Assembly (NCBI RefSeq): GCF_018129405.1
Contig: NZ_JAFCLP010000001.1
Coordinates: forward strand, 186,001 to 250,000
Direction: 5' to 3'
DNA length: 64,000 bases
Source of the DNA: Bradyrhizobium iriomotense
GTDB taxonomy: Bacteria; Pseudomonadota; Alphaproteobacteria; Rhizobiales; Xanthobacteraceae
The notes under the pieces are model-generated. The model made no database searches. It had not been told where the DNA came from and saw only the letters and a program-made list of their open reading frames with translations. A program made the position numbers and the translations under genes. Positions 16,058 through 25,617 of the stretch are shown here, piece by piece (position 1 is the stretch's first letter; every line of letters starts with the position of its first letter).

Positions 16058-16839
16058 CACGACGCCTCCGGAAAGCGCGGCTCGGCGCCGACCGGCCGAT
16101 AGCGGCGGTCGTAGTCAGCGGCATAGAGACGACTCTCGTCAAAATCCGCCGAGCCGAGCGTTCTGCCGACCAAAATGAGCGCAGTGCGCTCCATCTCCGT
16201 GCCAACAGCCGCATCCAGCGTTGCCAGCGTCGCACGAACGATACACTGCTCCGGCCAGCTCGCGCGCCAGACGATCGCGACCGGGCAATCCGCGCCGTAG
16301 TGCGGCGTGAGCTCGGCGACGACCTGGTCGAGCAGGTGGATCGACAAATGGATTGCGAGCACCGCGCCGGTCGCGGCGAACGCAGCGAGCTTCTCGCCTT
16401 CAGGCATCGCACTGGCGCGGCCGGGCGTGCGCGTCAGCACCACGGTCTGAGCCAAGCCGGGCAAAGTCAGCTCGGCTTCCAGCGCCGCCGCGGCAGCCGA
16501 GAACGAGGGAACGCCGGGCGTCACCGTATAGGGAATGCCGAGCGCGCGCAGGCGGCGGAGTTGCTCGCCCATTGCCGACCAGATCGAGAGATCGCCGGAA
16601 TGCAGCCGCGCGACATCCTTGCCCTCCGCATGCGCAGCGATAATCTCCGCGATGATCTCGTCGAGCGACAGCGACGCGGTGTTGACGATGCGCGCGCCGG
16701 GCGGGCAATGCGCCAAAACGCCTTCGGGCACCAGCGAGCCGGCGTAGAGACAGACCGGACAGACCGCGATCAGGTCGCGGCCCCGCAACGTCAGCAAATC
16801 GGGCGCGCCAGGTCCAGCGCCGATGAAATGCACGGTCAT
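16057..16839 (-). CDS. cobM: Precorrin-4 C11-methyltransferase
   Basis: SAM-dependent methylation of precorrin-4 at C11, giving precorrin-5. It has 260 residues with the tetrapyrrole-methylase pattern [49 protein letters not shown] and [18 protein letters not shown] 16839 overlaps the cobE stop by four bases (ATGA). In-frame sequence upstream is the antisense-like continuation through cobE and has no family similarity. Confidence 0.95.
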   Translation of the reverse strand: MTVHFIGAGPGAPDLLTLRGRDLIAVCPVCLYAGSLVPEGVLAHCPPGARIVNTASLSLDEIIAEIIAAHAEGKDVARLHSGDLSIWSAMGEQLRRLRALGIPYTVTPGVPSFSAAAAALEAELTLPGLAQTVVLTRTPGRASAMPEGEKLAAFAATGAVLAIHLSIHLLDQVVAELTPHYGADCPVAIVWRASWPEQCIVRATLATLDAAVGTEMERTALILVGRTLGSADFDESRLYAADYDRRYRPVGAEPRFPEAS

Positions 16840-17204
16840 GCACCATCTCCCTCGGCGATCGCGGCAGTGGCCGTGCGGTCCTGCGAGACCGCGCGCGTCG
16901 CAATCAAGCGCGCGCGAGGGCCAGCCGCGGCGAGCGCCACAGCCTCGGCAACAGATCCCGTGCCGAACTTTTCTGCGACGAGCTTCGATTGCGTGAGCGT
17001 GTCGATGCCGGCCAGTGTCTCGGCCGGAACGGCCCTGATCGGCACACCGCACTCACGTGCGAGTTGCTTCAGCGCCTCGGCGTCGGCCTTGTCTCCGACA
17101 GTTGCCACCGCAGCGAGCCCTTCGGGGCCGCCGGCGGCCAGGAGCGCTTCGCGCAGCGAGGCCAGCGTGACATCCTTTCTGAAGCCGAGCCCAGCGACCC
17201 TCAT
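16836..17204 (-). CDS. cobE: Cobalamin biosynthesis protein CobE (CbiG C-terminal type)
   Basis: Small protein of 122 residues matching the C-terminal domain of Cbi[20 protein letters not shown] at the start, then [18 protein letters not shown] and [14 protein letters not shown]. CobE is needed in the aerobic pathway, but its catalytic role is unsettled; binding of a labile intermediate has been proposed for the family. ATG 17204 shares an ATGA overlap with the cobL stop and begins exactly at the conserved MRVAGLGFR, so the in-frame start five codons upstream was rejected. Confidence 0.9.
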   Translation of the reverse strand: MRVAGLGFRKDVTLASLREALLAAGGPEGLAAVATVGDKADAEALKQLARECGVPIRAVPAETLAGIDTLTQSKLVAEKFGTGSVAEAVALAAAGPRARLIATRAVSQDRTATAAIAEGDGA

Positions 17205-18394
17205 CGGACCACGCTCCACTGCACCACGGGGCGTGCCGCTTCCCAGGATCGGTAACGGCCGAGCGGCGCAGCATGCGCGATCTCAACCCGCATCAGTTCG
17301 CCGCCATGGCGCTGGTGCAATTCGCCGAGCAGCGCTTCCGTCTCCAGCGTCACGGAATGCGTAACCAGGCGAGTCCCCGGCGCCAGCCGCGACCAGATGG
17401 CATCAAACGTCGCGCGGTCGAGGCCGCCGCCGATGAAGACCGCATCCGGCGCGTCCAGCGCAGCGAGAGCTTCAGGCGCGGCTCCCGTGATCACGGTGAT
17501 CCTGTGCGCCAGTCCGAACGCAGCAGCATTCTCGCGGATATTCGCGGCGCGATCCTCGCGCGCCTCGATGGCGATCGCCGTCCCACCGCATAGTGCCCAT
17601 TCCACCGAGATCGAACCCGAGCCGGCGCCGATGTCCCACAGTCGCTCGCCGGGTCGCGGCGCAAGCGCCGAGAGCGCCAGCGCGCGCACGGGCCGCTTGG
17701 TGATCTGGCCGTCATGGACGAAGAGATCGTCCGATAATCCCGAGTTGCGGGGAATGCCCTGGCCTCCCCACGCCTGCACCGCCACCGCAACCAGATTGCC
17801 GGCAATATCCCCAGCAAAGAGATCGGCGCGATGCTGGTCGATGCTTTCGCGTGGGCCGCCGAGCGCAGCCAAAGTCCACACGAGTGAATCGCCCCATCCG
17901 CGTTGCGTCAGCCACTTCGTGAGATCGCCGACCGCCGTTGCGTCGCGCACGAGGCATATGATGCGTGCACCTCGCGCCAGATGCGGCACGAGACGTTCGA
18001 ACGGCGCGGCGTGGAGACCGAGACAGGCGGTTGCTTCGAGGCGCCAGCCCAGCCGCGCGGCGGCAAGCGAGAACGTCGACGGAGCGGAGTGCGCAATCCA
18101 CTCGCTCGCGTCGAGCTTCTCGGCAAGGCTCGCGCCGGCGCCGTACCAGAACGGATCGCCGGAGGCGAGCACGGCCGTCGGCCGACCGCGGCAGCCCAAC
18201 ACGATATCTGCGTCGAACGGCACAGGCCACGCACGGCCGCGGCTTCCCACATCCGCAAGCGCGAGGTGGCGCTCACCGCCAAAGACGGTTTCTGCTTTGG
18301 CAAGCGCGTTTCGGCTTGCGTCGGACAGTCCGGCAAGGCCATCTTCGCCGATACCGATGATGGTCAGCCAGGGATCAGCCAAGGAATCAGCCAT
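17201..18394 (-). CDS. cobL: Precorrin-6Y C5,15-methyltransferase (decarboxylating)
   Basis: Bifunctional enzyme of 397 residues that methylates C5 and C15 of the corrin ring and decarboxylates the C12 acetate, giving precorrin-8. The N-terminal half is a tetrapyrrole methylase (WLTIIGIGEDGLAGLS, VLASGDPFWYGAGAS). The C-terminal half is a Rossmann-type methyltransferase (LWDIGAGSGSISVEWAL, DAVFIGGGLD). The start ATG (18394) sits in the palindrome CATG shared with the divergent cobK start, so the two start codons overlap by two bases. Its ribosome site (GAGG) lies inside cobK. There is no promoter space of its own. Confidence 0.94.
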   Translation of the reverse strand: MADSLADPWLTIIGIGEDGLAGLSDASRNALAKAETVFGGERHLALADVGSRGRAWPVPFDADIVLGCRGRPTAVLASGDPFWYGAGASLAEKLDASEWIAHSAPSTFSLAAARLGWRLEATACLGLHAAPFERLVPHLARGARIICLVRDATAVGDLTKWLTQRGWGDSLVWTLAALGGPRESIDQHRADLFAGDIAGNLVAVAVQAWGGQGIPRNSGLSDDLFVHDGQITKRPVRALALSALAPRPGERLWDIGAGSGSISVEWALCGGTAIAIEAREDRAANIRENAAAFGLAHRITVITGAAPEALAALDAPDAVFIGGGLDRATFDAIWSRLAPGTRLVTHSVTLETEALLGELHQRHGGELMRVEIAHAAPLGRYRSWEAARPVVQWSVVR

Positions 18395-19139
18395 GACGCG
18401 CGCCCTCATTCTGGGCGGAACGGCCGATGCGAGCTTGCTCGCTGCGGAGATCGCGCGTGCGCGCATGGATGCCGTCTACTCCTATGGCGGCCGCACCCGC
18501 GCGCCTGCCGATCAGCCACTGCCGACCCGCATCGGCGGTTTTGGCGGCGTGAGCGGGCTTGCCGACTATATCCGCCGCGAAGGCATCACGCACGTGATCG
18601 ACGCGACGCATCCGTTCGCTGCCGAGATGAGCCGCAACGCTGTTCAGGCGTGCGCGGAAACCGGCACCTCGCTGATTGCACTCGAACGCGCCCCTTGGGC
18701 CAAGGCGCCCGGCGACAACTGGATCGAGGTCGCGGACGTCAACGCGGCGGTCGCCGCGCTGCCCGAGGCCCCGGCAAACGTCTTTCTCGCCATCGGCCGC
18801 CAGCATATCGCACCGTTCGCGGCCAGGCCGCAGCACGCCTATACGCTGCGATTCGTCGATCCGCCCGAAGCGCCCCTGCCCTTCTCCGCGGACGTGATCG
18901 TATCGCGCGGGCCGTTCACGCTTCAAGGTGAGCTCGAGATGATGCGAACGCGCGGCATCGCATGGATCGTCGCCCGCAACTCCGGCGGCGACGGCGCGCG
19001 CGCCAAGATCGACGCGGCGCGTGCGCTCGGCCTGCCCGTGATCATGATCTCGCAACCAAAACTGCCCGAGCGTCCGCGGGTCGAAAGCGTCACTGAAGTG
19101 ATGCAGTGGCTCGGTCATTCTACCCGCCTCGGTGCATAG
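18393..19139 (+). CDS. cobK: Precorrin-6A reductase
   Basis: NADPH-dependent reduction of precorrin-6A to dihydro-precorrin-6 in the aerobic pathway. It has 248 residues with the dinucleotide-binding start ALILGGTADASLLA, the family motif VIDATHPFAAEMS, and IVARNSGGDGARAKIDAA near the end. It lies on the plus strand between two minus-strand runs (cobJ upstream, cobL downstream). ATG 18393 shares two bases with the cobL start and has AAGGA inside cobL. Its 3' end overlaps convergently with the cobJ 3' end by 25 bases. It must use a promoter within cobL and is antisense to any cobJ-to-cobL read-through transcript. Confidence 0.94.
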   Translation: MTRALILGGTADASLLAAEIARARMDAVYSYGGRTRAPADQPLPTRIGGFGGVSGLADYIRREGITHVIDATHPFAAEMSRNAVQACAETGTSLIALERAPWAKAPGDNWIEVADVNAAVAALPEAPANVFLAIGRQHIAPFAARPQHAYTLRFVDPPEAPLPFSADVIVSRGPFTLQGELEMMRTRGIAWIVARNSGGDGARAKIDAARALGLPVIMISQPKLPERPRVESVTEVMQWLGHSTRLGA

Positions 19140-19849
19140 ACCCAGCGGCCGACGCGGCGTGTCTGCGAATTGCCGACGATCACCAGCGTGCGCATGTCGG
19201 CCATCTCGGGCCGCGCTTCGTTCAGCGTGACAGTCTTGATCTTCTCGTCAGCGGCGCTGACCGCGCGCGCAAAGATCACGAGGCGCTCGCCGCAACCGGA
19301 CTCCTTCAGCACTGCGAGCGCGCGGGCAAAGCCCTCCGGCCGGCTCGCCGAGCGCGGATTGTACATCGCGATCGCAAAATCGGCTTCCGCCGCGAGCCGC
19401 AGCCGCTTCTCGATCACAGCCCACGGCTTCAGATTGTCGGAAAGGTTGATCGCGCAGAAATCATGGCCGAGCGGCGCGCCGGCGCGTGCAGCCGCCGCCA
19501 GCATCGCCGTGATACCAGGCAGCACGCGGATCGGCAGCGCCTGCCAGTGCGGCGCCTGTTCGAGCGCCTCGAACACGGCGGACGCCATGGCAAAGACGCC
19601 AGGATCGCCCGAGGAGACGACGACGACCTGACCGCCTTCGGCGGCCAGACGCAAGGCCTCGCGCGCGCGTTGCAGCTCTTCGCGATTGTCGGAGGGATGC
19701 AGCTTGAGCCCGGGCCGCGGCGGCACACGCGCGACATAAGGTGCATAGCCAAGAATATCGGTCGCCGCTGCGAGCGCGGCGGAAACCTCAGGCGTCACCA
19801 GCGCCTCGCTGCCGGGGCCGAGGCCCGCGATGGTCAGCGTGCCCGTCAT
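19115..19849 (-). CDS. cobJ: Precorrin-3B C17-methyltransferase
   Basis: SAM-dependent C17 methylation with ring contraction, converting precorrin-3B to precorrin-4. It has 244 residues: LTIAGLGPGSEALVTPEV, VVVVSSGDPGVFAMASAVFE, VLPGITAMLAAAARAGAPLG, FAIAMYNPRSASRP and LVIVGNSQTRR, a typical CobJ ending. ATG 19849 overlaps the cobI stop by four bases. The last 25 bases overlap the 3' end of cobK on the other strand, so this is the last gene before the strand switch. Confidence 0.95.
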   Translation of the reverse strand: MTGTLTIAGLGPGSEALVTPEVSAALAAATDILGYAPYVARVPPRPGLKLHPSDNREELQRAREALRLAAEGGQVVVVSSGDPGVFAMASAVFEALEQAPHWQALPIRVLPGITAMLAAAARAGAPLGHDFCAINLSDNLKPWAVIEKRLRLAAEADFAIAMYNPRSASRPEGFARALAVLKESGCGERLVIFARAVSAADEKIKTVTLNEARPEMADMRTLVIVGNSQTRRVGRWVYAPRRVE

Positions 19850-20577
19850 TCGGCGGCGTCCAGATGCCGTCCCTTGCCGTGCACGAGCACGATCGCAAAG
19901 TAAGGACAGTCGGCCGCATCGACTTCGGCAAGCCGCACCACGCGCTCGCTGGGCATGGTGCCGCGCTCGACCAGCCAGGCATCGCCCAGCCGGCCGGCGG
20001 ATTCGAGCGCGCGGCGCACCTTCGCAAGATTGCGGCCGGTCTTCATGACGACCAGCGCATCGGAATCACGCATGCGGCGTTCGAGTTCGTCTTCGGGAAG
20101 CGTCCCCATCAGCACCGTCGTCACGTCGTCGCCGAGCGCGATCGGCTGTCCGACGCCATTCCAGCAACCGACCATGCCGGGAATGCCTGCAATCACCTCG
20201 ATCTCGACGCGCCGCTGCAGGCGCGTGTGCAGGTGCATGAAGGAGCCGTAGAAGTAGGGATCGCCCTCGCAGAGCACGACGACATCGACCGCGCGCGCCA
20301 GCCGCGCCAGGCGCTCGGCCCATTCGTCGTAGAAGCCGGCGAGCAGCTTGACGTAGTCCGGGCTGTCGAAGGCGATCTCGGTCGTCACGGGATATTCCAT
20401 GGGATATTCGGTGACGTCGGCAGCCAGCATGCCCTCGACGATGCGCCGCGCCTGGCCGGGCCGGCCCTTCTTGCGGAAATAGGCGACATGCTGCGCGGCG
20501 CGCACGGTGCGGTCGGCGCGCACGCTCATCAGATCGGGATCACCGGGGCCGAGACCGCAGCAGATGATGCGTCCCAT
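19846..20577 (-). CDS. cobI: Precorrin-2 C20-methyltransferase
   Basis: SAM-dependent methylation of precorrin-2 at C20, giving precorrin-3A. It has 243 residues with IICCGLGPGDPDLMSVRA, VAYFRKKGRPGQARRI, VVLCEGDPYFYGSFMHLH and VIAGIPGMVGCWNGVGQPI. ATG 20577 follows the cobH stop by two bases; the longer in-frame stretch belongs to the cobH region and was ignored. It ends with a four-base overlap onto cobJ. Confidence 0.95.
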   Translation of the reverse strand: MGRIICCGLGPGDPDLMSVRADRTVRAAQHVAYFRKKGRPGQARRIVEGMLAADVTEYPMEYPVTTEIAFDSPDYVKLLAGFYDEWAERLARLARAVDVVVLCEGDPYFYGSFMHLHTRLQRRVEIEVIAGIPGMVGCWNGVGQPIALGDDVTTVLMGTLPEDELERRMRDSDALVVMKTGRNLAKVRRALESAGRLGDAWLVERGTMPSERVVRLAEVDAADCPYFAIVLVHGKGRHLDAAE

Positions 20578-20579
20578 CG

Positions 20580-21209
20580 CTATTCGCTCCGGCTCGCCAG
20601 CGCGTTCACGGCGGCGACTGTGATCGCGGAACCGCCGAGGCGACCCTCGACGGTCAGTGCTGCGACCTTCGGATCGGCCATCAGCGCGGCCTTGGATTCG
20701 GCGGCACCGACGAAGCCGACGGGACAGCCGATGATCGCCGCCGGCCGCGGACAGTTTTGGTCCTCCAGCATGTTGAGGAGATGGAACAGCGCGGTCGGTG
20801 CGTTGCCGATCGCAACGATCGCGCCTTCGAGATGCGGCCGCCACAGCTCCAGCGCCGCGGCCGAGCGGGTGTTGCGCATGGATTGCGCCAGCGCTGGTAC
20901 GGCGGGGTCACCGAGCGTGCAGATGACGGCATTGTCGGCCGGCAGTCTCGCGCGCGTAATCCCCTCGGAGACCATGCGCGCATCGCACAGGATCGGCGCG
21001 CCTTTCTGTAGCGCTGCGCGCGCGGCGGTCGCCATGCCTGGCGTGAAGCGGATATGCGCTTCGAGGCCCACCATGCCGGCGGCATGGATCATCCGCACGA
21101 CGACCTGCTCTTCATCGGGTGTGAAGCGGGCAAGCTCGGCTTCTGCGCGAATGGTCGCAAAGGACTGCCGGTAGATCGCCGCGCCATCGGTCTCGTAAAC
21201 GTGCGACAT
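20580..21209 (-). CDS. cobH: Precorrin-8X methylmutase
   Basis: Moves the C11 methyl group to C12, turning precorrin-8 into hydrogenobyrinic acid. It has 209 residues. His42 in VRMIHAAGMVG fits the catalytic histidine of the family. Other conserved blocks are PILCDARMVSEGI, AIVAIGNAPTALFHLL and AAIIGCPVGFVGAAESK. The ATG shares one base with the cobG stop (TGATG), which indicates coupled translation. Confidence 0.95.
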   Translation of the reverse strand: MSHVYETDGAAIYRQSFATIRAEAELARFTPDEEQVVVRMIHAAGMVGLEAHIRFTPGMATAARAALQKGAPILCDARMVSEGITRARLPADNAVICTLGDPAVPALAQSMRNTRSAAALELWRPHLEGAIVAIGNAPTALFHLLNMLEDQNCPRPAAIIGCPVGFVGAAESKAALMADPKVAALTVEGRLGGSAITVAAVNALASRSE

Positions 21210-22372
21210 CAATGTCCTCCCATCAGGATGGACGGATTGCCGACGATGTCCTCGCGCTTCAGCCCACGCAGGACAGGCTCGTCGCGCGTCGAGCCGCTGC
21301 GCACGAGATCGAAGCCGGCGCCGGTCGCGACCAGTGTGATCGCAGCTGCGCCGGAATGCGCGCACCCCTTGGCGCAGCCGGAGACATGAAGCCGCGCGGC
21401 CGCGCCGATGTTCGGCGCAAGCGCGGCTGCCAGCGCCCGGGTGTCGGCGTGGGCCTCGCGGCAGCGCGGCGCACCGCTGCAGGCGATGACACGCAGCGCC
21501 GGGTCGTGGGCCTCGGTGATGAGGCCGGCTGCGGTGGGCATGGTCCGCTTGCCCTCGCTCAAGACCATCCGCCACGGCGTCATGCGCAGCGCATGGCCGC
21601 AACCGGCGAACTGGTTGAGCGTCGCATGCGGCATCTGCCCGAAAGCGACGCCGACCATCGCGCCCTGCGGATAAAGGCCGGGACGCGCCGCAGCCATAAT
21701 CGGTGCCGGCTCGGCCTCGCCGCGCAGCGCCTCGGGCAATCCCGCGCCAGCTGCGAGATGCGTGGCCATGCGCCCTCGCCCGCCCCTGGCACCGCCTGAT
21801 GACACGAACCAATTCGCGAGCGCGAGCGCGGCGGTCACGGCCTCGCCACGCGCGACAGACCGGCCGAACTCGGCGCCATTGGCCCGCACCAGCAGCCCTC
21901 CGGCCCGATCGCGCTCGATCCGCACATCTGCGGAATCGCCGGCAAGCACGCGCGAGGTGCCGTCATCGACGGCGAAGCCGAATTTGGTCGGAAGCGTGAG
22001 CGCGCACTCCTCGAGTGCCTCTTCGAGCTCGGCGGCGAGCGCCTGGGTCTCATCACCCGCGCACCAGAATGGCGTGACAAGGATGTTGCGCCGGGATTCG
22101 GTGTCGGCATCCGGGTCGAGCAGCATCAGTTGTGCAAGACCGTCAAGCAGCAACCGATGACTGGTTTCAGTCACGCCCCTGATCTGGAGATTGGCGCGAC
22201 TGGTGACGTCGATCAGGCCGTTGCCATGGCGCTCGGCCAGATGCGCAAGGCCGGAGACCTGCGCCGCATCGAGCCGTCCGCCGAACGGCCGCACGCGGAC
22301 GACCAGCCCGTCGCCCGATTGCATCGGCCGCAGCGCGCCGGGGCACCAGCCCTTGACCATGGCTGCGCTCAT
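21209..22372 (-). CDS. cobG: Precorrin-3B synthase
   Basis: Oxygen-dependent hydroxylation and gamma-lactone formation on precorrin-3A, the step that prepares ring contraction in the aerobic pathway. It has 387 residues of the nitrite/sulphite reductase-like fold. Cysteines for the 4Fe-4S cluster are in CSGAPRC and GCAKGC, 35 residues apart; RANLQIRGV and GMVG-type ferredoxin-like repeats are also visible. The start ATG 22372 gives an ATGA overlap with cobN; the upstream in-frame part lies within cobN. Presence of CobG rather than the flavo-haem enzyme CobZ defines the variant of the pathway. Confidence 0.93.
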   Translation of the reverse strand: MSAAMVKGWCPGALRPMQSGDGLVVRVRPFGGRLDAAQVSGLAHLAERHGNGLIDVTSRANLQIRGVTETSHRLLLDGLAQLMLLDPDADTESRRNILVTPFWCAGDETQALAAELEEALEECALTLPTKFGFAVDDGTSRVLAGDSADVRIERDRAGGLLVRANGAEFGRSVARGEAVTAALALANWFVSSGGARGGRGRMATHLAAGAGLPEALRGEAEPAPIMAAARPGLYPQGAMVGVAFGQMPHATLNQFAGCGHALRMTPWRMVLSEGKRTMPTAAGLITEAHDPALRVIACSGAPRCREAHADTRALAAALAPNIGAAARLHVSGCAKGCAHSGAAAITLVATGAGFDLVRSGSTRDEPVLRGLKREDIVGNPSILMGGH

Positions 22373-25300
22373 GATGCCTCCTTGAGCGCCGCCGCGATCG
22401 AATTGCGGCGCGTCCGCCAGAGTGAGGCCTCGTGTAAGCGGGTAAAACAAGCCTCCATCGCGGCAAGTGCCGCTGGATTCTCACGGGCCATGAAGGCGCT
22501 GACGTCCTCGTTACCCAGCGTCGCGTCGTAGTAGAGATCGAACAGATGCGGTGGCACGGCGCCCGCCAGATGGGCGAAGGCTGCCATGTGCTCGAGCGTC
22601 GCGGTGATCTCGGCGGCGCCACGAAAACCATGGCGCATCATGCCGGCGATCCAGGCCGGATTGGCCGCGCGCGCGCGGACCACGCGGGAGATTTCTTCGG
22701 TCAGCGTGCGTGCATGCGGCTGGTCGGGGCGCGTTGCGTCGAGATGATAGAGCGATGGCGCGGTTCCGCCGAGCCGTGCTGCGGCTGCCGCAATCCCCGC
22801 TTCATGCGCGGCGTAGTCGGCGGCGAGCAGGAGATCGGTTTCCGGCAAGTCCTGGACGTGGACGAAAGCATCGGCCGTTGCGAGCCGCTGTTCGATGCCG
22901 GCGCGATCGGCCTTGATCTCGCCGTCGGCGGAGAACGCCCAGGCGGACGCCGACAACCAGGCCTCGCCGGCCGCTTCGCGCGTTTCGGACGTGAAGGCAT
23001 CCGGGATCGCCGACAGGCCGACGCCGTATTGTCCGGGGCGCGGCGCGAACACGCGGGAGGTGCGGTGGCGATAGGGATTTTCGTCGCCCTCGTCCTCGCG
23101 GCTTGCGAGCGCCTCGCTTGCTGCTTCGAACAATTGCGCAAGGCCTGCGAAGACATCGCGGAACAGGCCTGATACCCGCAGCGTGACGTCGATGCGGGGA
23201 CGGCCGAGCTCGGCCGGCGCGATGATGTCGTAACCGGTGACGCGGCCCGAGGCATGATCCCAGCGCGGCGCGAGGCCGGCCAGATGCAGTGCCATCGCAA
23301 ACTCCTCGCCGGCGGTGCGCATCGTCGCCGAGCCCCAGAGATCGACGACGAGGCCCTTCGGCCAGTCGCCGTCGTCCTGCAGATGGCGCCGCAGCAGCTC
23401 TTCGGCGAGTTTCACCCCCTGCGCATGCGCGGAAGGCGTCGGCACCGCGCGTGGATCGACGGCGAATAGATTCCGCCCCGTGGGCAGGACGTCCTGACGG
23501 CCGCGATAAGGCGAGCCCGACGGTCCCGGCGCAACGCGCTGGCCTGCGAGCGCCGCACGCAGCGCCTCCCGCTCGGCTTCGCCACAGGCGCCGCGGCCGA
23601 ACACGTGCAGGCCGTCGCCGAACTGACTTTCCTTGAGATCGCAGACGAAACGGTCAATCCGCGGGATCGCTTCGGCCGGTGCGGCCGATGCATCCAGACC
23701 GAGATCGTCCTCCAGTCCTGCGGCGCGCGCTTCGTCCCGGATTGCCGCGATCAAGCGCTGGCGACGGGCGGGATCGAGACCATCGGCGGTCGAATATTCG
23801 TCAAGCAGCCGCTCGAGCCGGCGCAGGCCTTCCGGCACAGCGGATGTTTCCAGCGGCGGCGGCAGATGGCCGATCGTCACGGCGCCGATGCGCCGCTTGG
23901 CCTGTGCGGCCTCGCCGGGATCGTTGACGATGAAGGGATAGATGACGGGGAGATCGCCGATCAAGGCTTCCGGCCAGCAGGCTGGCGACACTGCCACCGA
24001 TTTTCCGGGCAGCCATTCCAGCGTGCCATGTGCGCCCATGTGCACGACGGCGTCGATGGCCTGCCCGCGGAGCCAGAGATAGAAGGCGACATAGCCGTGG
24101 CGCGGCGTGCGGCCGAGATCGTGATAGTCGGAATCGCGCGTGATCGCATCGCCGCGTTCCGGTTGAACCGCTATGATCGATCGGCCGCAAGCGATACCCG
24201 CGAAGTGAAACGCGCCGTCGCGGCAACTCGGATCATTCTCCGGCGCGCCCCAGGCTTGCGCGAGATCATCCTGCAAGGCTTGCGGCAGGCGCGCGAGCGC
24301 GGCGCGGTAGTCGGCGACGCTCCAGGTCAATTGCTGCTCGAGCAACGTCTCACCGAGGGCATGGACCGGCGAGACATCGAAGCCGGCTTCCGCGAGATCG
24401 GTTACCAGGGCTTCGACCGACGCCAGCGCATCGAGACCAACCGCATGCGCGATCTGATGCGGCCGACCCGGATAGTTCGAGAGCACCATCGCCACGCGCT
24501 TCTCGGCGGCAGGCTTCTCCGCGAGCCGCCGCCAGGCCGCGACACGCGCGGCAACAGCTTTCACGCGCTCCTCGTCGGCCCTGTGCGCCAGATGCGAAAA
24601 CTGCAGATCCGGATCACGCTCCGCAGCGGACTTGAAACTCACCACGCCCGAGAAAACGCGGCCGTCGACCTCGGGCAGCACCACATGCATCGCGAGATCG
24701 CCGGGCGAGAGGCCGCGCAGCGATTCCGCCCAGTCCTCACGCCGCGCGGTGGAGAGCGCGACCTGGAACACCGGGCACGGCGCGGCATCGAACGGCGTGG
24801 TGCCGTCGTCGCCAACCGCGGAAAACGCCGTTGCATTGACGATCGCAGCCGCTGGATTTTGCGCGAGATACGTGCGCAACCAATCGGCAACGCCCGCGGC
24901 CTTTAGCGACGTGACGAACACGCCATGCGCGTCGAACCCCTCTTCGCGCAATGCCGCGATGAGTGCATCAACCGGGCCGGTGTCGGCAGCAGTGAGATAG
25001 GAGCGATAGAACGTCACCAGCGCGTGCGGCTTTTCCTCCGCCGCGACCGGCGCCGGGATGGCGCCGCGCGCGGGATCGTAAAAGCCCATCTCGGGAACGG
25101 TCATCTCGCCGACGACCGGGCCAGCATAGAGTCCCGAGGCCAGCGCGAGCTGTGCAATCGCCGCTTGCGCCGCGACCGGGCCACCGGTGTCGCAGAGCAC
25201 CTTGAGCCGGCGCAGCGTGGAAACCGGCAGGGTCGAGTACGCATCGAGCCGGATGTCGTCGCGGCCATCGGCCGGCAGCACAGCCAGCACAATGCCGCGA

Positions 25301-25617
25301 TCCTTCGCGAGCTGCTGCAGGGCCGCGAGCCCGTACGGCCAATAGGATTCACCGCCGATCAGGCGTACCAGAATGCCCCTCGCCTGCGACAGCGTACGCT
25401 CGATATAGGTGTCGACCGACAGCGGATGACGCAGTTCCGCGAGATTGGCGAGCCGCAGCGACGGCAGGCTGTCGCGGCCACGCCGCCAGCCGGCCGCAAA
25501 CGCGGCAAGGTCGGAATCCGAATACGAGAGCACCACGAGATCGGCCGGGTCCTGGCCGATGTCTCTTGGCGTCGCGGTCTCCTCGAGACCGCGGCTCTCG
25601 CGGAAGACGACGTGCAT
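22369..25617 (-). CDS. cobN: Cobaltochelatase subunit CobN
   Basis: Large subunit of the ATP-dependent CobNST complex that inserts Co2+ into hydrogenobyrinic acid a,c-diamide. It has 1082 residues, a little shorter than the best-known CobN proteins. Family blocks include HMGAHGTLEWLPGKS, YPFIVNDPGEAAQAKRRIG, VVDLWGSATMRTAGEE and ARAANPAWIAGMMRHGFRGA. The AAA+ partner subunits CobS and CobT of the chelatase are not in the window. The ATG shares one base with the cobW stop. The position directly after a metallochaperone-type gene fits cobalt delivery to the chelatase. Confidence 0.95.
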   Translation of the reverse strand: MHVVFRESRGLEETATPRDIGQDPADLVVLSYSDSDLAAFAAGWRRGRDSLPSLRLANLAELRHPLSVDTYIERTLSQARGILVRLIGGESYWPYGLAALQQLAKDRGIVLAVLPADGRDDIRLDAYSTLPVSTLRRLKVLCDTGGPVAAQAAIAQLALASGLYAGPVVGEMTVPEMGFYDPARGAIPAPVAAEEKPHALVTFYRSYLTAADTGPVDALIAALREEGFDAHGVFVTSLKAAGVADWLRTYLAQNPAAAIVNATAFSAVGDDGTTPFDAAPCPVFQVALSTARREDWAESLRGLSPGDLAMHVVLPEVDGRVFSGVVSFKSAAERDPDLQFSHLAHRADEERVKAVAARVAAWRRLAEKPAAEKRVAMVLSNYPGRPHQIAHAVGLDALASVEALVTDLAEAGFDVSPVHALGETLLEQQLTWSVADYRAALARLPQALQDDLAQAWGAPENDPSCRDGAFHFAGIACGRSIIAVQPERGDAITRDSDYHDLGRTPRHGYVAFYLWLRGQAIDAVVHMGAHGTLEWLPGKSVAVSPACWPEALIGDLPVIYPFIVNDPGEAAQAKRRIGAVTIGHLPPPLETSAVPEGLRRLERLLDEYSTADGLDPARRQRLIAAIRDEARAAGLEDDLGLDASAAPAEAIPRIDRFVCDLKESQFGDGLHVFGRGACGEAEREALRAALAGQRVAPGPSGSPYRGRQDVLPTGRNLFAVDPRAVPTPSAHAQGVKLAEELLRRHLQDDGDWPKGLVVDLWGSATMRTAGEEFAMALHLAGLAPRWDHASGRVTGYDIIAPAELGRPRIDVTLRVSGLFRDVFAGLAQLFEAASEALASREDEGDENPYRHRTSRVFAPRPGQYGVGLSAIPDAFTSETREAAGEAWLSASAWAFSADGEIKADRAGIEQRLATADAFVHVQDLPETDLLLAADYAAHEAGIAAAAARLGGTAPSLYHLDATRPDQPHARTLTEEISRVVRARAANPAWIAGMMRHGFRGAAEITATLEHMAAFAHLAGAVPPHLFDLYYDATLGNEDVSAFMARENPAALAAMEACFTRLHEASLWRTRRNSIAAALKEAS

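Noticed and set aside
14768-16102. A 444-codon plus-strand frame opposite cobB
   Set aside because: Antisense shadow; cobB has intact P-loop and glutaminase motifs on the minus strand.
17397-18392. N-terminal extension of cobK in frame through cobL
   Set aside because: The first 332 codons are antisense to cobL and unlike any reductase; the family start is MTRALILGGTADAS at 18393.
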